Of a stretch of DNA of 64,000 nt, positions 36,263 to 45,598 are shown one piece after another; position 1 is the first letter of the stretch; each line of letters begins with the position of its first letter. The position numbers and the translations under genes were made by a program. Origin of the DNA: Flavisolibacter tropicus (GTDB lineage Bacteria > Bacteroidota > Bacteroidia > Chitinophagales > Chitinophagaceae); assembly GCF_001644645.1 (NCBI RefSeq), contig NZ_CP011390.1:4667501-4731500 (forward strand). Direction: 5' to 3'. Under the pieces are notes generated by a model. It ran no database searches and was not told the origin of the DNA. It saw nothing but the letters and a program-made list of their open reading frames with translations.

Positions 36263-37226
36263 AAAAGTCTTAGTAACAGGTATTGGAGGTAATGTCGGAT
36301 ATGGTATATTAAGAAATATACTCCGTTACCATCAGAATATAGAAATAATAGGTACTAATACAGAAAGGATTTCTGCAGGCAATCATCTTTGCCATGTAGT
36401 ATATGAAGTGCCTTTCTCTACAAACGAAAATTATATTCCGGAGATACAAACGATTTGTAAGAAGCATGATGTTGATCTAATTATTCCAAGTACAGATTAT
36501 GAATCTTTTATTTTAGCTTCTAATAAAGAAAAGCTGACCGCTGCAGTCGCTGTATCTCCTGCAAATACCTGTCATATATTTTTGGATAAGTATATTACCT
36601 ATAAAACACTTTCAGGATTCAATCTCCCTTTTGCTCAAAGTATACTACCCTCTGAATACAAGGATAATTATGAGGAAGTAATCGTAAAGCCAAGAGAGGG
36701 TAGGGGGTCTAGAGGTATTCATATTAATCCTTCTCAACCCAAAAGCTTTTCTGATGAATATTTGGTCCAGCCTTTTTTTAAGGGTAAGGAAATTACAACC
36801 GCTTTTTACGTAACAAAGGAGGGGCTGCTTCATGGATTAATTACACTTGAACGAAGCTTATCGTCTGGAGCAACTAACATGTGTGAAGTGAATACAGATT
36901 TCGATGAGCGTTTAAAAGCTTATATAGTTGAACTAATTTCAAAAATAGAGATTAGAGGCGCTTGTAATTTGCAAAGCATAATTGTCGGTGATGACTTTAT
37001 ACCTTTTGAAGTGAATTGCCGGATATCCGGAACAAATTCAATTCGCTCTCAGTTTGGCTTTAAAGATGTTTCGTACACACTGGATGAATATTTATTCAAT
37101 ACGTTGCCAGAACCCGTACAGCTAAAGCGTGGAGCAGCTATACGTATAATGCATGATATTATCTATCCGGAAGTAAGTTTAAGTAATATCAATAATCAAT
37201 CTGACAACTTCTATATTTATGAATAG
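36255..37226 (+). CDS. ATP-grasp ligase-like protein
   Basis: A 323-aa protein. The N-terminal part is a Rossmann-like pre-ATP-grasp domain (KKVLVTGIGGNVGYGILRNIL). The ATP-grasp core shows VIVKPREGRGSRGIH (phosphate loop) and the metal-binding FEVNCRISGTNSIRSQFGF. Such enzymes join a carboxylate to an amine or thiol through an acyl phosphate. In a glycan locus it could attach an amino acid or other acid to an amino sugar, or make a precursor; this is inference. It overlaps both neighbours by 8 bases. Confidence 0.8.
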   Translation: MGKKVLVTGIGGNVGYGILRNILRYHQNIEIIGTNTERISAGNHLCHVVYEVPFSTNENYIPEIQTICKKHDVDLIIPSTDYESFILASNKEKLTAAVAVSPANTCHIFLDKYITYKTLSGFNLPFAQSILPSEYKDNYEEVIVKPREGRGSRGIHINPSQPKSFSDEYLVQPFFKGKEITTAFYVTKEGLLHGLITLERSLSSGATNMCEVNTDFDERLKAYIVELISKIEIRGACNLQSIIVGDDFIPFEVNCRISGTNSIRSQFGFKDVSYTLDEYLFNTLPEPVQLKRGAAIRIMHDIIYPEVSLSNINNQSDNFYIYE

Positions 37227-37863
37227 GATCAAGTATATTTTATTTGATGCAGCAAATACGCTTATTCATAAACCCACAATTTGGGAATGCTTTGACAAAG
37301 CCTTAAAAAGCAATAACATTGAAATGCCTATTGATTTATTAAAAAGGAATCATAAGCTGATTAGCGAGATCATACATTTCCCGGACGCTACTTCGTCTGA
37401 ATTCTATCAAAAGTTTAATGCTGAGCTATTATATTCTTTAGGAATTATACCAAATGAAAAATTGCTAGAGGATATTTTTCAAGCCTGCACGTATCAACCT
37501 TGGCAACCATTTAATGATACAGTTGCATTAAATGGGTTAGACTTTCCAAAAGGTATACTGTCTAACTTTAATGCATCGCTTTCAAAGAAGATTAATGAGA
37601 TGTTCCCTGACACCTTTTCAGACTTCTTTATTTCTGAAGTAATACAATTTGCAAAACCTGATTTAAGATTTTATAGAAAAGCAATTGAATTATTGAGAAT
37701 AGAGCCTAATGAAGTTCTATATATTGGTGATTCAATTAAGTTAGATATGGAGCCTGCACGGGTCATTGGGATGAACTCTATTTTAATAGATAGAGATGGC
37801 GTTTTCCCAAATTTTAATGCTCGCATCAGTTCATTGTCGGAGTTAAACCAAATAATAGGTTAA
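37219..37863 (+). CDS. HAD superfamily hydrolase with altered motif I
   Basis: A 214-aa HAD-fold protein. Motif I is FDAANTLI: the nucleophile Asp is present, but the second acidic residue of DxD is Ala. Motif II Ser/Thr is in GILSNFNAS, the Lys in FAKPDLRFYRKA, and motif IV in YIGDSIKLDMEPARVIGM. Loss of the second Asp is usual in dehalogenase-type members and makes ordinary phosphatase action less certain. Substrate unknown. It is set in the epimerase/ATP-grasp/HAD trio. Confidence 0.8.
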   Translation: MNRIKYILFDAANTLIHKPTIWECFDKALKSNNIEMPIDLLKRNHKLISEIIHFPDATSSEFYQKFNAELLYSLGIIPNEKLLEDIFQACTYQPWQPFNDTVALNGLDFPKGILSNFNASLSKKINEMFPDTFSDFFISEVIQFAKPDLRFYRKAIELLRIEPNEVLYIGDSIKLDMEPARVIGMNSILIDRDGVFPNFNARISSLSELNQIIG

Positions 37864-37873
37864 GAACATACTC

Positions 37874-38725
37874 ATGGAGAAGAAAGATATACTGTCACTA
37901 GTAGTTCCAGTCTATTATGAAGAGGATTGTATTTTACAATTTCTAAAAGAAACATCAGAAGTCCTTAACCAGCAAGATATAGAGTATGAGTATATTTTTG
38001 TAGATGATGGTAGTAAGGACAAAACAGTAGATATAATAAAAGCAGAAGCTCAGAAAAACGCTCGGATTAAGCTTGTTGAACTGTCATACAATCATGGTAA
38101 GAAAGGTGCAGTAACGGCCGGCATTAATTACGCAACTGGCGATTATTTGCTTTATATGGATCCTGATTTACAGGACCCACCATTAGAAATCCCCAATTTT
38201 TTACAAGAAATCCGGAGAGGATACGATGTGGTTTATGGCATTAGAAAGGAAAAGGTAGACACATTTGTAAATAAAATCTATTCTACCATCTTTTGGGGTA
38301 CTTTGAGAAAGTTCACTGGTCTTGATATACCAAAGGGGTTAGCCGTAATGCGGATCTTTAATAGGCGTTTTGCAGATACCTTTTTACAGTATAAAGAGCA
38401 AAATAGATTCATTGAAGGTCTTTTCTTTCATATAGGCTTAAACCGATCGACACTGCATATAGAACAACGGGAACGATTTGCTGGAAAAACTAAATATAAT
38501 TTTAAGAAAAAGATGCAACTGGCTTTTGATGCTATTTTTGATTTTTCTGAGATCCCGTTGAAGATGGCAGTTCGATTTGGAACTTTATTGATACTATTAG
38601 GGTTATTAGCTGTAATTGTGCTGGTTTTCAGCAAAATATTTATAGTCGATTTCCAGGCTGGTTGGCCCTCATTAATAACAGCTATAATGCTGGGTACCGG
38701 CTTGCAACTTTTTTTGTGGGTATAG
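37874..38725 (+). CDS. GtrB/DPM1-like family 2 glycosyltransferase, frameshifted near the end
   Basis: As read, 283 residues: a GT-A domain (SLVVPVYYEEDCI, YIFVDDGSKDKT, the DPDLQDPP metal motif, GIRKEKVDT) and the first of two expected C-terminal membrane helices, cut short after LQLFLWV. Relatives transfer a sugar to undecaprenyl phosphate. The stop at 38723 follows a T7 tract (38709-38715). One more T would continue the protein as LQLFFVGIAAIYIGRTYKES to a stop at 38818, with the family's usual ending and an 8-base overlap with the next gene. So this is one indel from a complete gene. Confidence 0.9.
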   Translation: MEKKDILSLVVPVYYEEDCILQFLKETSEVLNQQDIEYEYIFVDDGSKDKTVDIIKAEAQKNARIKLVELSYNHGKKGAVTAGINYATGDYLLYMDPDLQDPPLEIPNFLQEIRRGYDVVYGIRKEKVDTFVNKIYSTIFWGTLRKFTGLDIPKGLAVMRIFNRRFADTFLQYKEQNRFIEGLFFHIGLNRSTLHIEQRERFAGKTKYNFKKKMQLAFDAIFDFSEIPLKMAVRFGTLLILLGLLAVIVLVFSKIFIVDFQAGWPSLITAIMLGTGLQLFLWV

Positions 38726-38820
38726 CTGCAATCTATATTGGAAGAACCTATAAAGAAAGTAAAGCAAGACCGTTATTTTCTGTGAAGAATACAACTAATA
38801 TAAATCTCAAGAATGTATAA
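38716..38820 (+). other. Out-of-frame C-terminal remainder of the GtrB-like gene
   Basis: In the -1 frame relative to the upstream ORF this stretch encodes VGIAAIYIGRTYKESKARPL and ends at TAA 38818-38820. It matches the second membrane helix and G.YLGRIY.E...RPL tail of GtrB-like transferases. It is not a separate gene. Confidence 0.8.
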
Positions 38821-39451
38821 ACTGGCAATAATTGGTTCCGGTGATTTAGGCCAATTAATAGCACATCATGCTATTAATGATAGACATTATGAGGTTGTTG
38901 GCTTCTTTGATGATTTTAAAAATGCTGGTGAAAAAGTGGGACTGTCTAAAGTGATAGGGAGCACTCGTGAGATTTTTGAAAAGTTTAGTGAAGGTGTTTT
39001 TGATAAAATAATGATTGGAATTGGTTATAATCATTTCCAATATAGAAAAGACTGGTACAATAAATTAAAAGCCAGAATACCCTTAGGGACCATAATTCAT
39101 AGTAGTACGTATATCGATACAACATGCAAAGTTGGTGAAGGCGTTTTTATTTTGCCAGGATGTGTTTTAGATACGAATGTAATTATAGGAGATAATGTTT
39201 TGTTGAATACAGGTACAACTATAGCACATGATAGTATGGTAAAGGCAAATTCATTTCTATCACCAAGAGTAGCCGTCGCAGGCTTTGTTTCAATAGGCGA
39301 ATGCTGCAATATTGGAATTAATACAACAATTATAGATAATATATCTATTACTGACTTTGTTCAAACAGGAGGAGGGGCCGTTGTTGTAAAAAATCTACAA
39401 CAGCCAGGTTTATATATTGGGGTCCCTGCAAGGCTGAAGAGTAAAAACTAA
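38813..39451 (+). CDS. NeuD/PglD-like sugar O/N-acyltransferase
   Basis: A 212-aa protein with an N-terminal Rossmann-like domain (KLAIIGSGDLGQLIAHHA) and a C-terminal left-handed beta-helix (GEGVFILPGCVLDTNVIIGDNVLLNTG, ISITDFVQTGGGAVVVKN, LYIGVPARLK). This is the NeuD/PglD layout. PglD acetylates the amino group of UDP-4-amino-4,6-dideoxy-GlcNAc. Directly upstream of a WecE-type aminotransferase, it could acylate the 4-amino group of the dTDP-sugar that enzyme makes. Confidence 0.87.
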   Translation: MYKLAIIGSGDLGQLIAHHAINDRHYEVVGFFDDFKNAGEKVGLSKVIGSTREIFEKFSEGVFDKIMIGIGYNHFQYRKDWYNKLKARIPLGTIIHSSTYIDTTCKVGEGVFILPGCVLDTNVIIGDNVLLNTGTTIAHDSMVKANSFLSPRVAVAGFVSIGECCNIGINTTIIDNISITDFVQTGGGAVVVKNLQQPGLYIGVPARLKSKN

Positions 39452-39486
39452 CCTCACTATTGATTATTCGATGTAATCCTAAAACT

Positions 39487-40611
39487 ATGATTCCTTTCAA
39501 TAAACCATTCCTAACTGGAAAAGAAACACAATATATTCAGGAAGCAGTAGCTTCTGGTAAGATCTCGGGTGATGGAGTTTTCACTAAAAAATGCCATAAT
39601 TTTTTTGAAACAAAATATGGCTTTAAGAAGTGCCTGCTTACTACTTCATGTACTGATGCACTGGAAATGGCTGCAATTCTCATTAATATCCAGCCAGGCG
39701 ATGAGGTTATAGCTCCATCATATACATTCGTTTCTACGGTCAATGCTTTTGTATTAAGGGGGGCAAAGATTGTCTTTGCTGATAGCAGGGCGGATCATCC
39801 CGGCATTGATGAGGATGGTATTGAAGCTTTAATAACTCCTAAAACGAAAGCCATTGTTCCTGTACATTATGCAGGTGTAGCCTGTGACATGCATAAAATC
39901 ATGTCACTAGCAAATAAGTATAATTTATTTGTCATTGAGGATGCCGCCCAGGCAATTGATAGTTTCTATAAATTCCCGGACGGAACAGTAAAACCCTTAG
40001 GCAGTATTGGGCATTTAGCGGCTTTTTCCTTCCACGAAACGAAGAATATTATCGCTGGTGAAGGAGGGATGTTGGTAATCAACGATGAACGTTTCATTCA
40101 GCGGGCTGAAATAATTCGTGAAAAAGGTACGAACCGTTCGGCTTTTTTCAGAGGCGAAGTAGATAAATACGGTTGGGTTGATGTTGGATCCTCCTTCTTA
40201 CCTAGTGAAATCATTGCGGCTTTTCTTTGGGCGCAGTTAGAAAATCTAGAAAAAATTCAGGAGAAAAGGCAAAGTATATGGTCTTATTATGGTAAACGTT
40301 TAAGTAAATGTTTTGCAGCATCTTTTCAGTTACCTGATGTTCCAGATTATGCTACTAATAATGCTCATATGTTCTATCTAGTTTTTAACAACTTGGAGGA
40401 TAGATCATTGGCAATTGAGAAGTGTAAAAAGGAAGGTATCCACCCTGTTTTTCACTATCTCTCTTTACATAAAAGTGAATATTATAAAAACAAACATGAT
40501 GGTAGGCAGCTAAATAACAGTGATCACTATAGTAATTGCTTATTACGCCTACCATTTTACTACGAACTGGAAGAAAGTAATATACTCTCAATTTGCAAAA
40601 ACTTTGAATAG
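39487..40611 (+). CDS. wecE: dTDP-4-amino-4,6-dideoxyhexose transaminase (WecE-type DegT/DnrJ/EryC1 family)
   Basis: A 374-aa PLP aminotransferase that starts MIPFNKPFLTGKETQYIQEA, the WecE opening. The conserved EDAAQAID and the PLP lysine in SFHETKNIIAGEGG are present. WecE makes dTDP-4-amino-4,6-dideoxygalactose from the RmlB product, and rfbA and rfbB are in the same locus. The frame is open 9 codons upstream but 39487 is the family start. The next gene starts 8 bases after its stop. Confidence 0.92.
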   Translation: MIPFNKPFLTGKETQYIQEAVASGKISGDGVFTKKCHNFFETKYGFKKCLLTTSCTDALEMAAILINIQPGDEVIAPSYTFVSTVNAFVLRGAKIVFADSRADHPGIDEDGIEALITPKTKAIVPVHYAGVACDMHKIMSLANKYNLFVIEDAAQAIDSFYKFPDGTVKPLGSIGHLAAFSFHETKNIIAGEGGMLVINDERFIQRAEIIREKGTNRSAFFRGEVDKYGWVDVGSSFLPSEIIAAFLWAQLENLEKIQEKRQSIWSYYGKRLSKCFAASFQLPDVPDYATNNAHMFYLVFNNLEDRSLAIEKCKKEGIHPVFHYLSLHKSEYYKNKHDGRQLNNSDHYSNCLLRLPFYYELEESNILSICKNFE

Positions 40612-40618
40612 CGATAGA

Positions 40619-42046
40619 ATGAAAAGAACTGTGCTCTGGATGAGCTTCTTTATTGTGCTTTCAGTCAAGCTAATCACAGTTAATTATCTTGCAGGACTTA
40701 CTTTTTGTGAAAATCCTGAAATTAAAGGCGGGATATGGGCCAACACTTCTGGAGACTACTTTTCTTATATCGGTGCGATGGAAAATTATATCAGCCAGGG
40801 TTTATATTATTTCAACAATAATAATGGCGACAAGGTATTTGCTGGACGTATGCCGCATTATTCAATACCGTATTATTTGCTTAGACAAATATTTTCTATT
40901 TCAACCTCTCTAGATTTATTTGTATTATACCAAGTAATTATTGAATCATTTGCAATCATTTGTCTTGCATTATTAATATTTGATATAACGAAAAGAAATT
41001 GGACTTTTTATATTAGTCTTTTATTGTCTCTGATAAGTTTGTATAATACTACTTGGTCATTTGCGATGATAACTGATGGCTTAAGTGCAAATTATTTATT
41101 TATTTCAGTTTTTTTCTTTTGGCGATTTTTTACCCTAAAGTCTAGGCTCAGTTTCTATCTATTTTCCATATTTCTAGCTCTTGCAACTTGTTTAAGGCCG
41201 TATCTTATACTGTTTTACCCTGTTTCAGGCTTGTTCTTATTTTACCATTTTAGACATTCACTAAGGAAGTTATTCCCTATTGCCTTTGCTTTAGCCTTGC
41301 CAATTACACTATTGTTAAGTCCTTGGGTTATTCGAAATTATTTTCTCTTTAATAGAGTTATCCTTTTTCAACAAGATGTTTATGCTGGTTATGGATATGG
41401 AGAGGATGAATTAGCTATCAGAAGACTTCTATCTATATTAGGAGAAGATGCTACAACTTTCTGGGATAAGAATACAGCAGCAAGCTTTTTTCATAAACAG
41501 AATTACAAAAGTTCTGACTATAAGTACCCTTCGTATCTCCAAAGAGATACTACTCTTTATAGAGCAATTGAAGACATTAGGCTTTCTTATATAAATGGCT
41601 TTGATAGTAAAAATTTAACTGTGCAGAAAGCTAATGAAATAATTGGGACATATAGAAGTAAACATCCATTTAGATTTTATCTATTAAATAATATACAACT
41701 AGTTAAAAGCTTTATTATTAATAGCGGCTCATATTATTTACCTATTTCTAAAAGTTTTACTTGCTACCAGCCTGTACAATGGGTTATAAAATTGTCTCAG
41801 TCATTACTTTACTATATATATTTAATACCTGGATTCTTAGGTTTAATCTTCGGAACTAAATATAACAGAAATGTTCGATTACTTCTGTTCCCTACAATTT
41901 TTTTAATCGCACTATTCCCTGTTTTTTTTAAGGCTATTGAATGGAGGTTCTTTCTGCCATTTTATTATTTTCATCAAGTTGGCTTAATTCTTCTTTTTTG
42001 TTTGTGGCTATCTAAATGGCCTAACTATAAAGTGAAATATGCTTAG
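40619..42046 (+). CDS. GT-C fold membrane glycosyltransferase-like protein
   Basis: About 475 residues with ten or more transmembrane segments. It resembles the PMT/ArnT (GT39-like) type: a first hydrophobic helix (VLWMSFFIVLSVKLITV), then an acidic loop (NTSGDYFSYIGAMENYI) where the catalytic Asp is expected, and LRPYLILFYPVSG. These enzymes transfer sugars from polyprenyl phosphates on the outer side of the membrane. That fits with the GtrB-like gene upstream, which would make such a donor. A longer open frame starts at 40520 inside the previous gene; MKRTVLWMSFF at 40619 is preferred. Confidence 0.75.
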   Translation: MKRTVLWMSFFIVLSVKLITVNYLAGLTFCENPEIKGGIWANTSGDYFSYIGAMENYISQGLYYFNNNNGDKVFAGRMPHYSIPYYLLRQIFSISTSLDLFVLYQVIIESFAIICLALLIFDITKRNWTFYISLLLSLISLYNTTWSFAMITDGLSANYLFISVFFFWRFFTLKSRLSFYLFSIFLALATCLRPYLILFYPVSGLFLFYHFRHSLRKLFPIAFALALPITLLLSPWVIRNYFLFNRVILFQQDVYAGYGYGEDELAIRRLLSILGEDATTFWDKNTAASFFHKQNYKSSDYKYPSYLQRDTTLYRAIEDIRLSYINGFDSKNLTVQKANEIIGTYRSKHPFRFYLLNNIQLVKSFIINSGSYYLPISKSFTCYQPVQWVIKLSQSLLYYIYLIPGFLGLIFGTKYNRNVRLLLFPTIFLIALFPVFFKAIEWRFFLPFYYFHQVGLILLFCLWLSKWPNYKVKYA

Positions 42047-42293
42047 AATTTCAGGACAATTTTAAATGAACTGTTTTGTAAAGAGTTTAATACAATTTAT
42101 ATATTCTACAGGGGCTGATGTGGACCATATTATTAACAGACCCTTTAACTTTATTTGACAATCAATTCCTAAGATTGTACTTAAAACCGGCGTTTTTAAG
42201 TGCAAGACTGATCATATGTAAAGGAGCTCTGGGACGACTTGCTCGTAGTGACAAATGGGCGTCTTTTTATAAATAACAAAACCTTTTAACTAA
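42047..42293. other. Spacer before the ABC exporter genes
   Basis: A 247-base AT-rich spacer. I see no gene and no good promoter match. It contains TTAAAACCGGCGTTTTTAAG at about 42180-42199, an imperfect palindrome of unknown meaning. Confidence 0.35.
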
Positions 42294-43184
42294 ATGAACA
42301 CCACAGATATAGCAAATTCATCTGTTCTACAACATACAATGGAGCAGGAGCAATGGACTGAAATCATTGAGCCTCGTACGCACTTATTGGATCTGCGACT
42401 ACGGGAACTTTGGCGTTATCGCGACTTAGTGATGATGTTTGTTCGCCGGGACTTTGTATCAAATTACAAGCAGACTATTTTAGGGCCTCTTTGGTTCTTT
42501 TTACAGCCCTTACTGACCACGCTCACCTTTGTGCTGATCTTTGGGCAAATCGCCCAGCTTTCAACCGATGGCCTCCCTATGATCCTTTTTTACTTAGCTG
42601 GGGTAACAGTATGGAATTATTTTTCTGAAACCTTAAATAAGACAGCTACCGTTTTTAAAGACAATGCCCAGATGTTTGGCAAAGTATATTTTCCCCGCCT
42701 GACCATGCCCTTTTCCATTGTGGTTTCTAACCTGGTGCGATTCCTCATTCAGTTTACCTTATTCTTGATCGTATGGGTTTATTATCTGATTAAAAAAGAT
42801 GCGGTTCATCCTAATTATTTAGTGGTTCTAACACCTTTTCTGGTGATCATGATGGGCTTATTGGCCTTAGGATTAGGAATGATCATTAGTGCTATGACCA
42901 CTAAGTATAAAGACCTGATCTTTTTACTCACCTTTGGCGTACAGCTATTAATGTATGCCACGCCGGTAATTTATCCTTTAAGTAGTCTATCTGATAAATA
43001 CAAATGGCTAATTCTAGCTAACCCTATGTCTTCCATTGTAGAAACATTCCGCTATGCTTTTTTGGGCTCTGGCACGTTTAACTGGGGGTATTTAGGATAT
43101 AGCTTTATTGCCACAATAATTATTCTCTTAGTAGGGACTATAGTTTTCAATAAAGTAGAAAAAAGTTTTACAGATACTGTTTAA
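42294..43184 (+). CDS. ABC-2 type polysaccharide export permease (Wzm-like)
   Basis: A 296-aa inner-membrane permease with six transmembrane segments. HLLDLRLRELWRYRDLVMMFVRRDFVSNYKQTILGPLWFFLQP is the typical Wzm/TagG opening (quoted in part: VRRDFVSNYKQTILGPLWF). Wzm and Wzt export lipid-linked glycans to the periplasm. The Wzt ATPase gene follows 79 bases downstream. A second Wzt occurs at 56.9 kb without its own permease, so this permease may serve both. Confidence 0.93.
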   Translation: MNTTDIANSSVLQHTMEQEQWTEIIEPRTHLLDLRLRELWRYRDLVMMFVRRDFVSNYKQTILGPLWFFLQPLLTTLTFVLIFGQIAQLSTDGLPMILFYLAGVTVWNYFSETLNKTATVFKDNAQMFGKVYFPRLTMPFSIVVSNLVRFLIQFTLFLIVWVYYLIKKDAVHPNYLVVLTPFLVIMMGLLALGLGMIISAMTTKYKDLIFLLTFGVQLLMYATPVIYPLSSLSDKYKWLILANPMSSIVETFRYAFLGSGTFNWGYLGYSFIATIIILLVGTIVFNKVEKSFTDTV

Positions 43185-43263
43185 ATACTAAGAGAAATAG
43201 AGCGAACGGAGGATAAATAAAGAGCATGCTTTTACTCTCTATCTAAACCCTAAGTAAATTATT

Positions 43264-44538
43264 ATGAGCGATACTGTTATCAAAGTAGAGGAAGTGGGTA
43301 AGCTTTACAAGCTAGGTGAGATTGGTACCGGCACCCTCAGTCATGACCTGAACCGCTGGTTGGCTAGAATTAGAGGCAAGGAAGACCCTTTCGCTAAGGT
43401 GGGGGAAGTCAACGACCGTACTTCAAAAGGAGAAAGTGAATATGTATGGGCGCTCAAAGACGTCAGCTTTGAAGTGAAACAGGGCGAAGTATTGGGGATC
43501 ATAGGTAGAAATGGAGCAGGCAAAAGCACACTCCTTAAGATATTATCCAAGGTTACCACTCCTTCTACGGGTAGAATAAAAGTAAAGGGCCGTATCGCCT
43601 CACTTTTGGAAGTAGGCACTGGTTTTCATCCTGAACTCACCGGCCGGGAAAACATCTTTCTCAATGGCGCCATTCTGGGCATGACCAAAACGGAAATCAA
43701 AAAGAAATTTGACGAGATCGTGGATTTTGCCGGCGTAGAGCGTTATATCGATACCCCGGTGAAGCGCTACTCTTCAGGTATGTACGTGCGCCTGGCCTTT
43801 GCTGTGGCCGCCTTCCTGGAGCCAGAGATCCTCATCGTGGATGAGGTACTGGCTGTTGGCGATGCCGAGTTCCAAAGGAAATGCCTGGGGCGCATGAAAG
43901 ACGTAAGTACCAATGACGGGCGCACCGTGCTGTTCGTGAGCCACAATATGGCGTCGTTGCAAGCTATATGTAAATCAGGTCTATTAATGCGGAATGGAGC
44001 CGTGCAAATGAGCGGCAGTATCAACGAAGTCATTAGCCACTATACACATGCAGCCTTAAAGGGCATGCGCATGTGCGATCACATACGGTATTTTACGGAA
44101 CAATTACGATTTACACATTTTTCCATAAATGAAACAGAAACCAGTAGTATTTCATTAGTAGGGAATAAGCTGAAAGTGAAAGCAGAGTTTATGACTACAG
44201 AGAAGATGCAGTTTGATATGGATATTCATATTAAGCAGGAAGATGTAGTAATTGCCAGCTTTGGAGGTTTTTTGCAAAAAGAATTGCCTGTTTTAACTGC
44301 TGGTGCGCATTCATTTACTTATGATATTGAATTACCTCCGCTACGCACTGGTATGTACCAGATTGACGTGGTATTTACACAGCCCTATACTCGCTGGTGG
44401 GCTATCCTGGAGAACCTGATTGAAATGGAAGTATTCAATACAGAAGCTGATACCTTTTTGAATAATCCCAATTTGAAATGGGGTAAAGTGCTGCTAAATG
44501 GCAATCCTTTAATCAAGGACTCAAATAAGTTGTCTTAA
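43264..44538 (+). CDS. ABC exporter ATPase with C-terminal glycan-binding domain (Wzt-like), copy 1
   Basis: A 424-aa ATPase. Residues 1-245 form the ATP-binding domain: Walker A GRNGAGKST (~80-88), signature YSSGMYVRLAF, Walker B ILIVDEVLAVGD, and the H-loop SHN. Residues ~255-424 form a beta-rich Wzt_C-type domain, which in known cases recognises the polymer's end group. Its first ~230 residues are nearly identical to copy 2 at 56.9 kb, but the C-terminal parts are not alignable by eye. Partner of the Wzm gene just upstream. Confidence 0.93.
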   Translation: MSDTVIKVEEVGKLYKLGEIGTGTLSHDLNRWLARIRGKEDPFAKVGEVNDRTSKGESEYVWALKDVSFEVKQGEVLGIIGRNGAGKSTLLKILSKVTTPSTGRIKVKGRIASLLEVGTGFHPELTGRENIFLNGAILGMTKTEIKKKFDEIVDFAGVERYIDTPVKRYSSGMYVRLAFAVAAFLEPEILIVDEVLAVGDAEFQRKCLGRMKDVSTNDGRTVLFVSHNMASLQAICKSGLLMRNGAVQMSGSINEVISHYTHAALKGMRMCDHIRYFTEQLRFTHFSINETETSSISLVGNKLKVKAEFMTTEKMQFDMDIHIKQEDVVIASFGGFLQKELPVLTAGAHSFTYDIELPPLRTGMYQIDVVFTQPYTRWWAILENLIEMEVFNTEADTFLNNPNLKWGKVLLNGNPLIKDSNKLS

Positions 44539-44645
44539 AGCATCTATATATATAATTATTACACGTAAGTATAATCGTTAGCTAAGCATTGATCTCTAGA
44601 AGTAAAGGTTTTATCAATCTTGATAATTTGGAGTGATTCAAACGT

Positions 44646-45575
44646 ATGAAAACATTTGTTGATAGTATTCACCTGGCAATAGCTTTTGACCAAAACTATT
44701 TAACCCCTTTTTATGCTTTGATAGCATCCGTTTTTGAAAACAATAAGGGAAATCGAATTGTTATCCATTGTATTGCAACGGGATTGCAAGAAGAACAGCT
44801 AGATCAGATTAAGCAATATGTTGATAATAAAAAGGGAGAGATCTGTTTTTATACGATCGATGAGCAGGCTGCTTCGAAATTTGTTCTGGTTAGCAAATGG
44901 ACTTCTGCCGTTTATTATCGCTTGTACTTTCCTTTGCTGGTATCTGCAGAAGTAAAAAAGTTATTATACCTGGATACGGATATTTTGGTGCTGCAAGATT
45001 TAACTAAGTTATTTAAAACAGATTTAGAACAATATCCGGTTGCTGCCGTCTATGATAATTATGTAAAACTGGCGCCACAGCTAGGCATTCATAAAGAAGG
45101 GGGTTATTTCAATTCAGGTGTTTTATTGATGAATATTGAGCAATGGAAAAAGCAACAAATATCTGAGAAGGCCTTTCAATTTCTGATGGATCATCCTGAG
45201 AAAATTAATTTTGTTGATCAGGATGCACTTAATGCAGTATTGATAAACAACTGGAAGCCTCTAGACAGCCGCTATAATACCATGTATTCTTCTATACCTG
45301 AGAATAGTAGCAGGAAACAATTAAGCCTTCTGACTCATAAAATTGCCGTGTTGCACTTCACGTTGCAGCGCCCTTGGCAGCTGCTTTGTCGGAATCGATA
45401 CAGGCATCTTTATTTTTTTTATTTAAAGAAGTCGCCTTTAAAAAGATATAAAAAATATACAGACTTTCAATGGAAGAAGATTCCAGGTCTGGTGCAGTTG
45501 CGATTACTGGAATGGTACTATGATAGTCCATTTATTAGTAAGATCTGGCGAAAAGTAAAAACTAATCTGAATTAA
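44646..45575 (+). CDS. Family 8 glycosyltransferase
   Basis: A 309-aa GT8 protein (lipopolysaccharide galactosyl/glucosyltransferase type). It opens IHLAIAFDQNYLTPFYALIASV, has the metal-binding YLDTDILVL (DxD) and GGYFNSGVLLMNIEQWK, and FVDQDALNAVL. It adds a hexose to a cytoplasmic glycan acceptor; sugar and linkage cannot be told. First of a run of seven glycosyltransferase-like genes, 107 bases after the first Wzt gene. Confidence 0.92.
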   Translation: MKTFVDSIHLAIAFDQNYLTPFYALIASVFENNKGNRIVIHCIATGLQEEQLDQIKQYVDNKKGEICFYTIDEQAASKFVLVSKWTSAVYYRLYFPLLVSAEVKKLLYLDTDILVLQDLTKLFKTDLEQYPVAAVYDNYVKLAPQLGIHKEGGYFNSGVLLMNIEQWKKQQISEKAFQFLMDHPEKINFVDQDALNAVLINNWKPLDSRYNTMYSSIPENSSRKQLSLLTHKIAVLHFTLQRPWQLLCRNRYRHLYFFYLKKSPLKRYKKYTDFQWKKIPGLVQLRLLEWYYDSPFISKIWRKVKTNLN

Positions 45576-45598
45576 AACAAATAGTATAAATAACGGAA

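Noticed and set aside
40520-40618. N-terminal extension of the GT-C membrane protein into wecE
   Set aside because: It would overlap wecE by 92 bases, and the added residues are unlike a membrane-protein start.
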